A stretch of DNA of 64,000 nt from Saccharopolyspora dendranthemae (GTDB lineage: Bacteria; Actinomycetota; Actinomycetes; Mycobacteriales; Pseudonocardiaceae), in contig NZ_VIWX01000001.1 in the NCBI RefSeq assembly GCF_007829955.1, positions 1,798,001 to 1,862,000 on the forward strand, in the 5' to 3' direction. Shown here piece by piece: positions 9,994-18,311 of the stretch. The stretch's first letter is position 1. Every line of letters begins with the position of its first letter. A program made the position numbers and the translations under genes. The notes below the pieces were generated by a model. That model did not search any database, was not told where the DNA came from, and saw only the letters and a list, made by a program, of their open reading frames with translations.

Positions 9994-10201
9994 ACCATTC
10001 GGGACGCTCTTCCCGCATGCTGGGCGCCCGTTCGAGGGGCCGCGATCACGCTCGTTCGCGATTTTCCCAGTTCACGGGCATCGTGCCGACGAGATTTCCG
10101 GCCGATGTGATACGCACCGCTCTGCGACTCCCAGCCATCGGGAAGCCCTGCGGCGCTCGGGTCCCGACCGGGAGGATCCGGCCAGGTGAGAGCATCGGGG
10201 C

Positions 10202-10687
10202 GTGAGCGACACACCCCAGGACTCCGGGCGGGACGACGCCGCCGAGCCGCAGAGCACCGAATCCGCGCAGGCCGCGGAACCGCAGCAGACCCGAATCCCG
10301 GAATCGCTGAACTTCCGGCTGCCCCGGGTATCGCTGCTGGCCGTGCTCGCGATCGCCGCCTGCGCGGTCCCGCTGGCCACCACCGCCGGCCCGCTGGGAC
10401 TGCTCGTCTTCCTGGTGCCGCTGGTCCTGCTGTGGATCGTGCTGTGGCCCCGCACCATCGTCGACGCCGAGCGGATCAAGGTCCGCGGCCTCGCGACCGC
10501 GCACACCTTTCCCTGGGAATCGCTCAACGGCCTGGCCATCACCAAGCAGTCCAAGGTCCGCGCCAGCACCACCGGAGGCTCCGAGGTCACGCTGCCGCAC
10601 GTGCGCCCGCGCGATCTCCCGGCGATCTCGCTCGTCAGCCGCGGCCACCTCCCGGACCCCAGCGCGCAGTCCACCGACGAGGGCTGA
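10202..10687 (+). CDS. PH domain-containing membrane protein (Cfp6-like)
   Basis: This 161-residue protein has a polar N-terminal ~45 residues, two close transmembrane segments at about 48-85, then a small bacterial PH-like beta domain (RTIVDAERIKVRGL onward). In mycobacteria the equivalent position beside ilvB is held by Cfp6 (Rv3004, from memory), of the same type. Function is not established. The GTG start lies downstream of an AGGTGAGAG segment. It is transcribed divergently from the ilvB leader and precedes ilvD. Confidence 0.8.
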   Translation: MSDTPQDSGRDDAAEPQSTESAQAAEPQQTRIPESLNFRLPRVSLLAVLAIAACAVPLATTAGPLGLLVFLVPLVLLWIVLWPRTIVDAERIKVRGLATAHTFPWESLNGLAITKQSKVRASTTGGSEVTLPHVRPRDLPAISLVSRGHLPDPSAQSTDEG

Positions 10688-10877
10688 ACACCACCGCCAG
10701 CGCGTAATCTGCCCGACATGCGTGGTCAACGGCGCTTCGAGCAGGAGTAGGGTCGCGGTACCGCCACGCTTAGCGCCCACAAGGCGTTGTCAGCGGGAAG
10801 GTCCGCGTTGAAGCTCTCGCTGGCTCCGCATCCTGGCACCGACCCGCACAGAGCCTGGAATCGAAGAAGGTCTCCCA

Positions 10878-12722
10878 ATGCCTCAGCTGCGTTCCCGAAC
10901 CACGACTCACGGCCGGAATGCCGCCGGCGCCCGTTCGCTGTGGCGCGCCACCGGCATGACCGACGACGACTTCGGCAAGCCGATCGTCGCCATCGCCAAC
11001 TCCTACACCCAGTTCGTGCCCGGTCACGTGCACCTGCGCGACCTCGGTGATGTCGTGGCCGAGACGGTCCGCGAGACCGGGGGCGTGCCGCGCGAGTTCC
11101 ACACCATCGCGGTCGACGACGGCATCGCGATGGGCCACAGCGGCATGCTCTACTCGCTGCCCTCGCGCGAGATCATCGCCGACTCGGTGGAGTACATGGT
11201 CAACGCGCACCAGGCCGACGCGCTGGTGTGCATCTCCAACTGCGACAAGATCACCCCGGGGATGCTCAACGCCGCGATGCGGCTCAACGTCCCCACCGTG
11301 TTCGTCTCCGGCGGGCCGATGGAGGCAGGCAAGGCGGTCGTGGTCGAAGGCGTCGCGCACGCGCCGACCGACCTGATCACCACCATCTCGGCCTCCGCGA
11401 ACGCCGCGGTCGACGACGAAGGACTGTCCGAGGTCGAGCGCTCCGCGTGTCCGACCTGCGGTTCCTGCTCGGGGATGTTCACCGCGAACTCGATGAACTG
11501 CCTGACCGAGGCACTGGGCCTGGCGCTGCCCGGCAACGGTTCGACGCTGGCGACCCACGCCGCCCGCCGCGAGCTGTTCCAGGAAGCCGGGCGCACGGTC
11601 GTCAACATCTCGAAGCGCTACTACCAGCAGGACGACGAGTCCGTCCTGCCCCGATCCGTGGCCAACAAGCAGGCCTTCGAGAACGCGATGGCGCTCGACA
11701 TGGCCATGGGCGGTTCCACCAACACGGTGCTGCACACCCTCGCCGCCGCGCAGGAGGGCGAGATCGACTTCACCCTCGACGACATCGCCGAGATCAGCCG
11801 CAGGGTGCCGTGCCTGTCGAAGGTCGCGCCGAACTCCGACTTCCACATGGAGGACGTGCACCGGGCCGGCGGCATCAGCGCGATCATGGGCGAGCTCGAC
11901 CGCGGCGGCCTGCTGCACCGCGACGTCGCCTCGGTGCACAGCGAGAGCCTGAGCGCGTGGCTGTCCGATTGGGACGTGCGCGGTGAGTCCCCCTCGGAGA
12001 AGGCCCTCGAGATCTTCCACGCCGCCCCCGGCGGAGTCCGCACCACGCAGGCGTTCTCGACGGAAAACCGCTGGTCGTCGCTGGACACCGACGCCGCCGA
12101 GGGATGCATCCGCGACGTCGAGCACGCCTACACCGTCGACGGCGGTCTGGCCGTGCTCAAGGGCAACCTCGCCGAGGAAGGCGCGGTCATCAAGGCCGCG
12201 GGCGTCGAGGAGGAGCTCTGGCACTTCCAGGGCCCGGCTCGCGTTCTGGAGAGCCAGGAGCAGGCGGTCTCGGCGATCCTGAAGAAGGAGATCCAGCCCG
12301 GCGAGGTCCTGGTCATCCGCTACGAAGGACCGGCGGGCGGCCCGGGAATGCAGGAGATGCTGCACCCGACCGCGTTCCTGAAGGGCTCCGGCCTCGGCAA
12401 GAAGTGCGCGCTGATCACCGACGGCCGGTTCTCCGGCGGTTCGTCGGGCCTGTCGGTCGGGCACATCTCGCCGGAGGCCGCGGGCGGCGGAGCGATCGGC
12501 CTGGTGGAGAACGGCGACCAGATCCTCATCGACGTCCACGAGCGCAAGCTGGAGCTGCTGGTCGACCCGCAGGTCCTGGCCGAGCGCCGCGCCAAGATGG
12601 AGGCCAGCGAGAACCCCTGGCACCCCGTCGACCGCGAGCGCAAGGTCACCACAGCCCTGCGCGCCTACGCCAAGCTCGCCACCTCGGCCTCCTACGGAGC
12701 AGTCCGAGACGTGAACAAGTGA
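10878..12722 (+). CDS. ilvD: Dihydroxy-acid dehydratase
   Basis: This 614-residue iron-sulfur enzyme dehydrates dihydroxyisovalerate and dihydroxymethylvalerate, the third common step of valine and isoleucine synthesis. Cluster cysteines lie in [12 protein letters not shown] (~118-129) and [11 protein letters not shown] (191-201). Length and many segments ([45 protein letters not shown]) match the ~616-residue enterobacterial type rather than the shorter actinobacterial type of ~560-575 residues. GAAGG lies ~8 bases before the ATG. Repeat B starts at the stop codon and a strong terminator follows. Confidence 0.95.
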   Translation: MPQLRSRTTTHGRNAAGARSLWRATGMTDDDFGKPIVAIANSYTQFVPGHVHLRDLGDVVAETVRETGGVPREFHTIAVDDGIAMGHSGMLYSLPSREIIADSVEYMVNAHQADALVCISNCDKITPGMLNAAMRLNVPTVFVSGGPMEAGKAVVVEGVAHAPTDLITTISASANAAVDDEGLSEVERSACPTCGSCSGMFTANSMNCLTEALGLALPGNGSTLATHAARRELFQEAGRTVVNISKRYYQQDDESVLPRSVANKQAFENAMALDMAMGGSTNTVLHTLAAAQEGEIDFTLDDIAEISRRVPCLSKVAPNSDFHMEDVHRAGGISAIMGELDRGGLLHRDVASVHSESLSAWLSDWDVRGESPSEKALEIFHAAPGGVRTTQAFSTENRWSSLDTDAAEGCIRDVEHAYTVDGGLAVLKGNLAEEGAVIKAAGVEEELWHFQGPARVLESQEQAVSAILKKEIQPGEVLVIRYEGPAGGPGMQEMLHPTAFLKGSGLGKKCALITDGRFSGGSSGLSVGHISPEAAGGGAIGLVENGDQILIDVHERKLELLVDPQVLAERRAKMEASENPWHPVDRERKVTTALRAYAKLATSASYGAVRDVNK

Positions 12723-12937
12723 TTTTCTGCATGGACCTGCTCAGCGGTGCGGGTGGGGGAAACCCCGGAGGGAAAGCACAGCGGCTCCGTGGACTCCGCG
12801 CGCCACTCCTCGTGTATGCCCAACACGTCGTCGCGGCGTGCTCGCCACGAAGCCGCTCAGAACCCCCGGCGGTGCCGGTTGCTCAGGTGGGGTAACGAGA
12901 AAGCACCTTCGGTGCTTGCCTGACGAACTCATCTCCT
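12721..12937 (-). repeat. Family B MITE-like repeat, copy 2 (about 215 bp, inverted)
   Basis: The reverse complement matches 7259-7459: both begin AGGAGATG, share the GGCATACAYNAGGAGTGGCGC block and end near CGCACCGCTNAGCA. One end overlaps the last bases of the ilvD stop region. A small hairpin, AAGCACCTTCGGTGCTT, is internal at 12901-12917. No gene is present. Confidence 0.72.
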
Positions 12938-12947
12938 GACCACGAAG

Positions 12948-12988
12948 AATCGGGCCCCGCTCCTTGTGTGGAGCGGGGCCCGATTTTT
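12948..12988. terminator. Bidirectional terminator between ilvD and the DoxX gene
   Basis: AATCGGGCCCCGCTCC pairs perfectly with GGAGCGGGGCCCGATT around a 6-base loop and runs into T residues on the plus strand; A residues precede it for the minus strand. It serves two convergent genes. Confidence 0.92.
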
Positions 12989-12999
12989 CGGTGCACGCC

Positions 13000-13746
13000 T
13001 CAGGGGCGGTGGAAGAGGATCAGAATCGCCGCGGCCGCGCCAGCCGCGACGACCAGGCCGAAGAAGCCGAATCCCAACGGACGGCGGAACCACACGCGCC
13101 CGTAGTCCAAGGCCACCCGACCGGGGCCGGTGAACATCAAGCCGAGACCGAGGGCACCGAGGATGGCATCCATCTCGAACCCACCGTCGGCGTTGAAGAA
13201 ACCGGCGCCCAGCTTGACGAACACCGCGCTGGCCATCAGGCCCACCACACCGGCCGCGGCGGCGGGCGTGAACAGACCGAGGACCAGCAGCGCACCCGCA
13301 CCGAGCTCGGTGCCGCCGGTGACCAGCGAGAGCGCGGCGCTCTGCTGGAAGCCCATGCCGGACAGCACTTCCGCGAAGCCTTCCGGGCCCGGACCGTTGA
13401 ACGCGCCGAAGAGCTTCTGCGCGCCGTGCAGGAGGAAGACCCCTCCGAGCGCGAGGCGCAGGATCAGCAGTCCGAGGTCGGTGCCACCGTTCCAGGCGAA
13501 GGGCTTGCGCTTCTTGCCGAGCTCTTCGGCGTAGCCGGACTCTTCGCCGACGCCGCCCACCAGCGAGGTCGCTTCGCCGTCGCTGTAGCCGTCGTCTTCG
13601 TCGTAGTAGTTGTGTTGCCGTGCGCCGAGGCTCTGCGTGCTCCTGGCCGCACCCTTGGCGCCGCGCGGGCGCTGGGCGTGCGCGCCGTAGCTGCGATCGT
13701 CGGGGGAGCCGCCCGCACCGCCGGGGCGATCGTCATGGATGCTCAC
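13000..13746 (-). CDS. DoxX family membrane protein
   Basis: The 248-residue protein has a ~90-residue polar, presumably cytoplasmic N-terminus rich in Gly, Asp and Arg, then a DoxX domain of four membrane segments with LGLLILRLALGGVFLLHGAQKLFG at its start (~92-114) and GMGFQQSAALSL afterwards. A last hydrophobic helix ends in FHRP. DoxX proteins are linked to thiol/sulfur redox handling and SodA complexes in mycobacteria (Rv3005c at the same syntenic place, from memory). It is convergent with ilvD. Confidence 0.85.
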   Translation of the reverse strand: MSIHDDRPGGAGGSPDDRSYGAHAQRPRGAKGAARSTQSLGARQHNYYDEDDGYSDGEATSLVGGVGEESGYAEELGKKRKPFAWNGGTDLGLLILRLALGGVFLLHGAQKLFGAFNGPGPEGFAEVLSGMGFQQSAALSLVTGGTELGAGALLVLGLFTPAAAAGVVGLMASAVFVKLGAGFFNADGGFEMDAILGALGLGLMFTGPGRVALDYGRVWFRRPLGFGFFGLVVAAGAAAAILILFHRP

Positions 13747-13859
13747 GCCGCAGGAGGTTAGGGCATCTTCACCCGATAGTGCGACCCTTTGGGAGAAAAC
13801 CTTTCCGACACGTGACAGGTTCGATACCAGAAGTGTCCGTTCAGGTGGAAAATGTGCTG

Positions 13860-14834
13860 ATGGAGGATCCAGAATTCGGCGAGCACGCGCCAGGAAGAAC
13901 CGATGTTTCCGCAGGTGGCTCGCGTTTCCTGGAGTTCGGCGAAGCCTGGCCGTCGGGCTCGTTCGCCCCGCGAGCGGTTCTCGCGCTTCCCGAACTCATT
14001 TCGGCGCCGGAATTGCTTCCGCTGGATTGCACGGCTCAGGTGCTGAATTGGTCCCCCTCCCGCATTTCCTCCGGCAGCCCGGATGAGCACATCGCCGATG
14101 CCGTCGAAGTCCTCGATGACGCCGACGTGCCCGACTGCGTGGTCCTGGCGTGGTCCGGCGGCACCGCCACCGCCGTGGAGATGGCCGCGCGCCACCCCGA
14201 TCGGGTGCGAGGACTCCTGCTGCTCGCCGGACCTCCCACCGCGGGCATCGAGACCCTGCTGGCCAACCTGGGCCTGCCCGATTCGGTGCGCAGGCTGCTG
14301 GCCTCGGGGGGCTCGGCCTCGCTGAAGCTGGCCGGCGACCTGATGGAAGGCATCACCTCGCAGCTACCGGTGGGCGACTGGCCCGCCCGCATCCTGCGTC
14401 AGGCGGGCGTGCTGCCGACCGGTCACCGCGCCACCACCGCCGTCGCGCTGCGCAGGCTCGTCCAGCACGACTGGCGCAGGCACGCCGAACTCGCGCTGGC
14501 CTGGAGCGCGTCCGCCCGCGACGAACTGCCGCGCATCACCTGCCCGGTCACGCTGCTGGCCGGGCGCAACGACCCCCTCGGGGAACCACTGACCGCGGCC
14601 CGGCAGATCGGCTCGCTCCCGCAGGCCAGGGTGCGGCTGCTGGAGGCCTCCCACTTCCTCCCGTTCGAGGATCCCGCCACGGTCCGGGAGGAGTTCGACC
14701 TGCTCCTCCGCCGCGTCGAGGCCGTGGAATGCGCGCGCCTGGGGATCGACCCGCCACCACCGCCGGTGCGACGACTCCGCTTCCCCCTGCCAGACGTGCG
14801 CCCACGGCGCAGGGCGCTGCGGCCACCGACGTGA
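13860..14834 (+). CDS. Alpha/beta hydrolase
   Basis: The ~324-residue protein has the alpha/beta hydrolase fold order. The nucleophile elbow is AWSGGTATAVEMA near residue 100 (Ala replaces the usual first Gly), then HPDRVRGLLLLAGPP. An acid/turn segment, LLAGRNDPLGEPL, lies near 240, and the catalytic His in LLEASHFLPFEDP near 266. The C-terminal ~45 residues are Pro/Arg-rich and atypical. Starts at GTG 13833 or 13845 are also possible; AGGTGGA at 13841 fits the later ones. Substrate unknown. Confidence 0.78.
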   Translation: MEDPEFGEHAPGRTDVSAGGSRFLEFGEAWPSGSFAPRAVLALPELISAPELLPLDCTAQVLNWSPSRISSGSPDEHIADAVEVLDDADVPDCVVLAWSGGTATAVEMAARHPDRVRGLLLLAGPPTAGIETLLANLGLPDSVRRLLASGGSASLKLAGDLMEGITSQLPVGDWPARILRQAGVLPTGHRATTAVALRRLVQHDWRRHAELALAWSASARDELPRITCPVTLLAGRNDPLGEPLTAARQIGSLPQARVRLLEASHFLPFEDPATVREEFDLLLRRVEAVECARLGIDPPPPPVRRLRFPLPDVRPRRRALRPPT

Positions 14835-14891
14835 CCCGAGGCGAAGGGTGGCTCACCCCGGGTTCACCGCGGGGCGGATAGGGTCGCGGGT

Positions 14892-16049
14892 GTGATGGGT
14901 CGGTCTCGTGCGCTGGTGAGCGCCTTCGCGGTGCTCGGGGTCGTGCTGAGCGGATGCGCCCAGTTCCCCGACGAGCACACCCGGCCGTTCGCCGAACAGC
15001 CTTCGCTGGCGCCGCAGGCCGGACCGCAGCCCTCCTTCGAGAACGAAGTGCCGCCGTCCGAAGCGCCCGGCGCTCCGAACCCGCAGCAGCCGCCTCCGCA
15101 GGCGGTCGGCTGCGAGGACCCCGACCCGGCGGTGGTCGCCACCTGCCTGGACCCGGTCGGGGCGATCGCGGTGCTCCCGGACGGGCAGAGCGCGATCGTC
15201 GGCGAACGCACCACCGGCCGCGTGCTGCGCGTCCAGAAGGGCGCGAAACCCGTTGAGCTGGCGCGCATCTCGGTCGACGCGAGCAGCGGTGGCGGGCTGA
15301 CCGGGCTGGCCCTGTCCCCCACCTACCACGAGGACGAGCTCTTCTACGCCTACGTCACGACCGGCTCGGACAACCGGGTCGTGCGAGTCGCCAGCGGCGA
15401 CAGCCCGAAACCGGTGCTGACCGGCATTCCCAAGGGCTCCAGCGGGAACTCGGGTGCGCTGCTCGACGACGGCAAGGGCGCGCTGCTGGTGGCCACCGGC
15501 AACGGCGGCGACCCCGCCACCGCCGCCAACCCGACCTCGCTGACCGGGAAGCTGCTGCGCATCGACGGTTTCGGCAAGCCCGCTGAGGGCAACCCGCAGC
15601 GGAACTCCCCGGTCGTCACCTCCGGGCTCAACGAACCGACGGGCATCTGCGGGACCGCCGCGATGAACATGTTCTGGGTGACCGACCGCAACAACGGCCA
15701 GGACGCGCTTCACCAGGTGAGGTTCGGCGAGCCGCTGGGCACCCCGGCCTGGACCTGGTCGGACCGGCCCGGGGTGTCGGGATGCGCGGCCGACGCGTCG
15801 ACGGTGATCGTGGCGCTGCGCGACGCCTCCGCCCTCTACACGCTGCACCCGGCGCCGGACGGGAGCTTCACCGGGCAGCCCACCAAGGTGCTGGAGAACC
15901 GCTACGGCCGCTTCTCCACCGCGACGCTGGCCCCGGACGGCCTGGTGTGGCTGGGCACCACCAACCGCGACGGCGACCGTCCCGTCCCGAGCGACGACCG
16001 CGTCCTGCGGCTCGAACCACCGACAGGCGGCACCGCGGGCAAGGACTAA
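14892..16049 (+). CDS. LppZ-like glucose/sorbosone dehydrogenase-fold lipoprotein
   Basis: This 385-residue exported lipoprotein has a signal peptide with lipobox VVLSGC (Cys ~22), a Pro-rich linker to ~70, then a six-bladed propeller of the glucose/sorbosone dehydrogenase type with GLTGLALSPTYHEDELFYAYVT and NEPTGICGT segments. It matches mycobacterial LppZ (Rv3006, from memory) in position and type; that protein's enzymatic activity is not established. The GTG at 14892 and the ATG 3 bases later are both possible starts. Repeat B, 89-bp form, begins directly at the TAA stop. Confidence 0.82.
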   Translation: MMGRSRALVSAFAVLGVVLSGCAQFPDEHTRPFAEQPSLAPQAGPQPSFENEVPPSEAPGAPNPQQPPPQAVGCEDPDPAVVATCLDPVGAIAVLPDGQSAIVGERTTGRVLRVQKGAKPVELARISVDASSGGGLTGLALSPTYHEDELFYAYVTTGSDNRVVRVASGDSPKPVLTGIPKGSSGNSGALLDDGKGALLVATGNGGDPATAANPTSLTGKLLRIDGFGKPAEGNPQRNSPVVTSGLNEPTGICGTAAMNMFWVTDRNNGQDALHQVRFGEPLGTPAWTWSDRPGVSGCAADASTVIVALRDASALYTLHPAPDGSFTGQPTKVLENRYGRFSTATLAPDGLVWLGTTNRDGDRPVPSDDRVLRLEPPTGGTAGKD

Positions 16050-16138
16050 GGGGTCGTTTTCAGAATGCGGCGGTAGCCGTTGCTTCAGGTGTGGGACTCA
16101 GCTGGCACCGCCAAGCAAAGCAAATCCGAAACAACTCC
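16050..16138 (+). mobile_element. Family B MITE-like element, 89-bp internally deleted copy
   Basis: The ends are imperfect inverted repeats: GGGGTCGTTTTCAG on the left against GGAGTTGTTTCGGA as the reverse complement of the right (8 of the first 10 match). The element is flanked by TAA on both sides (16047-16049 and 16139-16141), which looks like a 3-base target duplication. The left flank TAA is the stop codon of the LppZ-like gene. The interior keeps the left and right portions of the 200-bp copies and lacks their middle. No transposase is encoded. Confidence 0.68.
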
Positions 16139-16153
16139 TAAGACCGGAACGGC

Positions 16154-16741
16154 CTAGCCGTTGATGCCGCGGTCGATGAGCCCGGTGAGCAGGTCGATCG
16201 CGTCCTCGTCTGCGAGCGCCGCCAGCACCGGCTGGCCCTCGACGAGCTTGGCGTAGGCGAACTGCTGGCAGAGCCCGGCGATGGCGACCGCGGTCGCCTC
16301 CGGCCGTGCGCAGTGCGCCAGGTGGTCGGCGAGGTGGTGCACGTCGGGTTCGAGGAGGCCGGCGACGCGGTCGGCGAATCGCTGGTCGACCAGCGCGGCC
16401 TGGCGCAGCGCGATGAGCACGGCCTTGTTGGCCCCGAAGAAGTTCCAGTACTGGGAGACGTGCCAGCGGATCGCATCCCGCCGCCCCAGGTCCGGCGAGT
16501 GCTCGTCGTCGGCGAGCACCTCCTCGTCGCTGACCCGCAGCAGGTCGGCGAGCAGCGCTTCGAGGAGCTCTTCCTTGCTCTTGAAGTGGTTGTAGAACGA
16601 TCCCGCCGACCGGCCGGCGTCGGCCGTGATGTCGGTGATCTTGGTGTTGAGATAGCCCTGCCGGTCGAAGACCCGCACCGCCGACGCCTTGAGCGCCGCC
16701 TCGGTCTCGGCCGCCTGCGCCTTGCGGGTGATCCCCGGCAT
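16154..16741 (-). CDS. TetR family transcriptional regulator
   Basis: The 195-residue protein has an N-terminal helix-turn-helix: AVRVFDRQGYLNTKITDITADAG, then SFYNHFKSKEELLEALL at residues ~18-60. The rest is a ligand-binding helical domain. I chose ATG 16741 because GGGAGGACGTCAG precedes it; an upstream in-frame ATG at 16789 lacks such a site. It diverges from a flavin monooxygenase with two operator-like palindromes in the 90-base gap, so it probably represses that gene and itself. Confidence 0.87.
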   Translation of the reverse strand: MPGITRKAQAAETEAALKASAVRVFDRQGYLNTKITDITADAGRSAGSFYNHFKSKEELLEALLADLLRVSDEEVLADDEHSPDLGRRDAIRWHVSQYWNFFGANKAVLIALRQAALVDQRFADRVAGLLEPDVHHLADHLAHCARPEATAVAIAGLCQQFAYAKLVEGQPVLAALADEDAIDLLTGLIDRGING

Positions 16742-16761
16742 CTGACGTCCTCCCTCGTCGC

Positions 16762-16818
16762 TTGACACGAAACCTAGCAAGCGGTTCACTGAACTTTAAT
16801 TCACTGAATTTTAATTCA
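16762..16818 (+). promoter_or_regulatory. Promoter and tandem operators between tetR gene and monooxygenase
   Basis: TTGACA at 16762-16767 is followed after 17 bases by TTCACT as a weak -10. Two near-palindromes, TGAACTTTAATTCA (16790-16803) and TGAATTTTAATTCA (16805-16818), lie exactly 15 bases apart in an AT-rich patch unusual for this genome. They overlap the predicted transcription start, the expected place for a TetR-type repressor. Confidence 0.62.
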
Positions 16819-16831
16819 TCTAGGAGTGGTG

Positions 16832-18246
16832 ATGGACACCCGAGTGCTGATCGCCGGTGCCGGACCCACCGGACTGACGCTGGCCATCGAGCTGGCACGG
16901 CGCGGCGTGCCGTGCCGGATCGTGGATGCGAGCGAGGATCCCTTGCCCGGCTCGCGCGGTGATGGACTCCAACCGCGCACCCTGGAGGTCTTCGACGACC
17001 TCGGCGTGATCGACGAGATCCTGGCGGCCGGCTTCCTCCCACCACCGTTCCGCACCTACTCCGGCGGCAAGCACACCGGCGAACTGCGGATGGCCGAGCA
17101 CGTCGAACCCACGCCGCAGATCCCCTACCCGAACGGGTGGATGGTTCCCCAGTGGCGCACCGAGGAGATCCTCCGCGACCGCCTCGCAGAACTGGGCGTG
17201 AAGGTCGAACGCAGCACGGCGCTGCTGAGCTTCCAGCAGGACGATGACGGCGTCACGGCCACGCTGACCAGCGGAGACGTTCGAGCTGAGCACCTGGTGG
17301 CGCCGACGGCGGCCGCAGCGCCGTCCGCAAGCAACTCGGCGTCGACTTCCTCGGCAACACCGACGAGGACACCAAGCTGGTCCTCTTCGACGCGCGCGTC
17401 ACCGGCCTCGACCACCCGGAGCTGGCGCACCACTTCGCCTCCGCCACCGACCCCGGGTGCGGGGTGAGCCTCACCCCGCTCGCGGGCACCGACGTTCTGC
17501 AGTGCGCAGCAAGGCCTCCCTCCACCCACCCGGCGCGGACGGACATCGACTCCGTGCAGGGGCTGCTGGACGAGTTCGGCGCATCGCACGTGCGGATCCA
17601 GGAGTTGACGTGGTCGACGGTGTGGCGCCCGAACTCGCGACTGGCCGAAACCTTCCGCTCAGGGCGGGTGTTCCTGGCAGGCGACGCCGCGCACACCCAC
17701 CCGCCCACGGGCGGTCAAGGGCTCAACACGAGCGTGCAGGACGCCTACAACCTGGGCTGGAAGCTCGCCGACGGCTCCCCCGAACTGGTCGACAGCTACG
17801 ACGCCGAACGCCGCCCGGTCGCGGCGAGCGTGCTCGGGCTCAGCACCGACCTCCTCGACAAGACCCTCGAGGGAAACCCGGACGCGATGCGCCGCGGCCC
17901 GGAGACCAACCAGCTCGGCATCAACTACCGCAACGGTCCCCTCACCACCGACGAGCGCCCGCACCCCGGTCGCGTCCGAGCAGGCGACCGCGCGCCCGGT
18001 TCCCTCCTGCGCAGCCCCGGAGGCGAACCGGTGCACCTCTTCGACCTGATGCGAGGAACGCACTGGACGCTTCTGGCCTTCGACGCGGACGTTCCCAGCA
18101 CCCCGCCGCACATCCGCACCGTGCACATCACCCGGGAATGCGCGGAAGGTTCCCATGCTGACGTCGACGCCTACGACACCTACGACGTCACCCCCGCGAC
18201 CACCGTGCTGATCCGGCCCGACGGCTACATCGCCCACGTCCTCTGA
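16832..18246 (+). pseudogene. FAD-dependent aromatic monooxygenase, disrupted by a one-base deletion
   Basis: The N-terminal frame carries the FAD motif LIAGAGPTGLTLAIELARRG and stays open to about residue 160. Protein homology then shifts frame: restoring one G at 17300/17301 gives HLVGADGGRSAVRKQLG, the conserved DG motif. Homology continues from there to 18246 with GDAAHTHPPTGGQGLN (~290) and a C-terminal thioredoxin-like domain. Repaired length is ~471 residues, normal for PheA/TfdB-type hydroxylases. The start ATG has AGGAG 5 bases upstream. It is either a recent pseudogene or a sequencing error; no other lesion is visible. Confidence 0.82.
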
Positions 18247-18265
18247 ACGCCGGCGCGCACGAAGA

Positions 18266-18295
18266 ACGCCCCCGACCTGGCGAGGTCGGGGGCGT
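18266..18295. terminator. Bidirectional hairpin between monooxygenase and gatB
   Basis: ACGCCCCCGACCT pairs perfectly with AGGTCGGGGGCGT around GGCG, between two convergent genes. Confidence 0.85.
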
Positions 18296-18311
18296 CTCGG
18301 GAACTGCTGCG

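Noticed and set aside
10738-10775. GCGGTACCGCCACGCTTAGC upstream of ilvD as a fourth family B fragment
   Set aside because: The similarity is limited to a short GCGGT/CTTAGC resemblance and could be chance.
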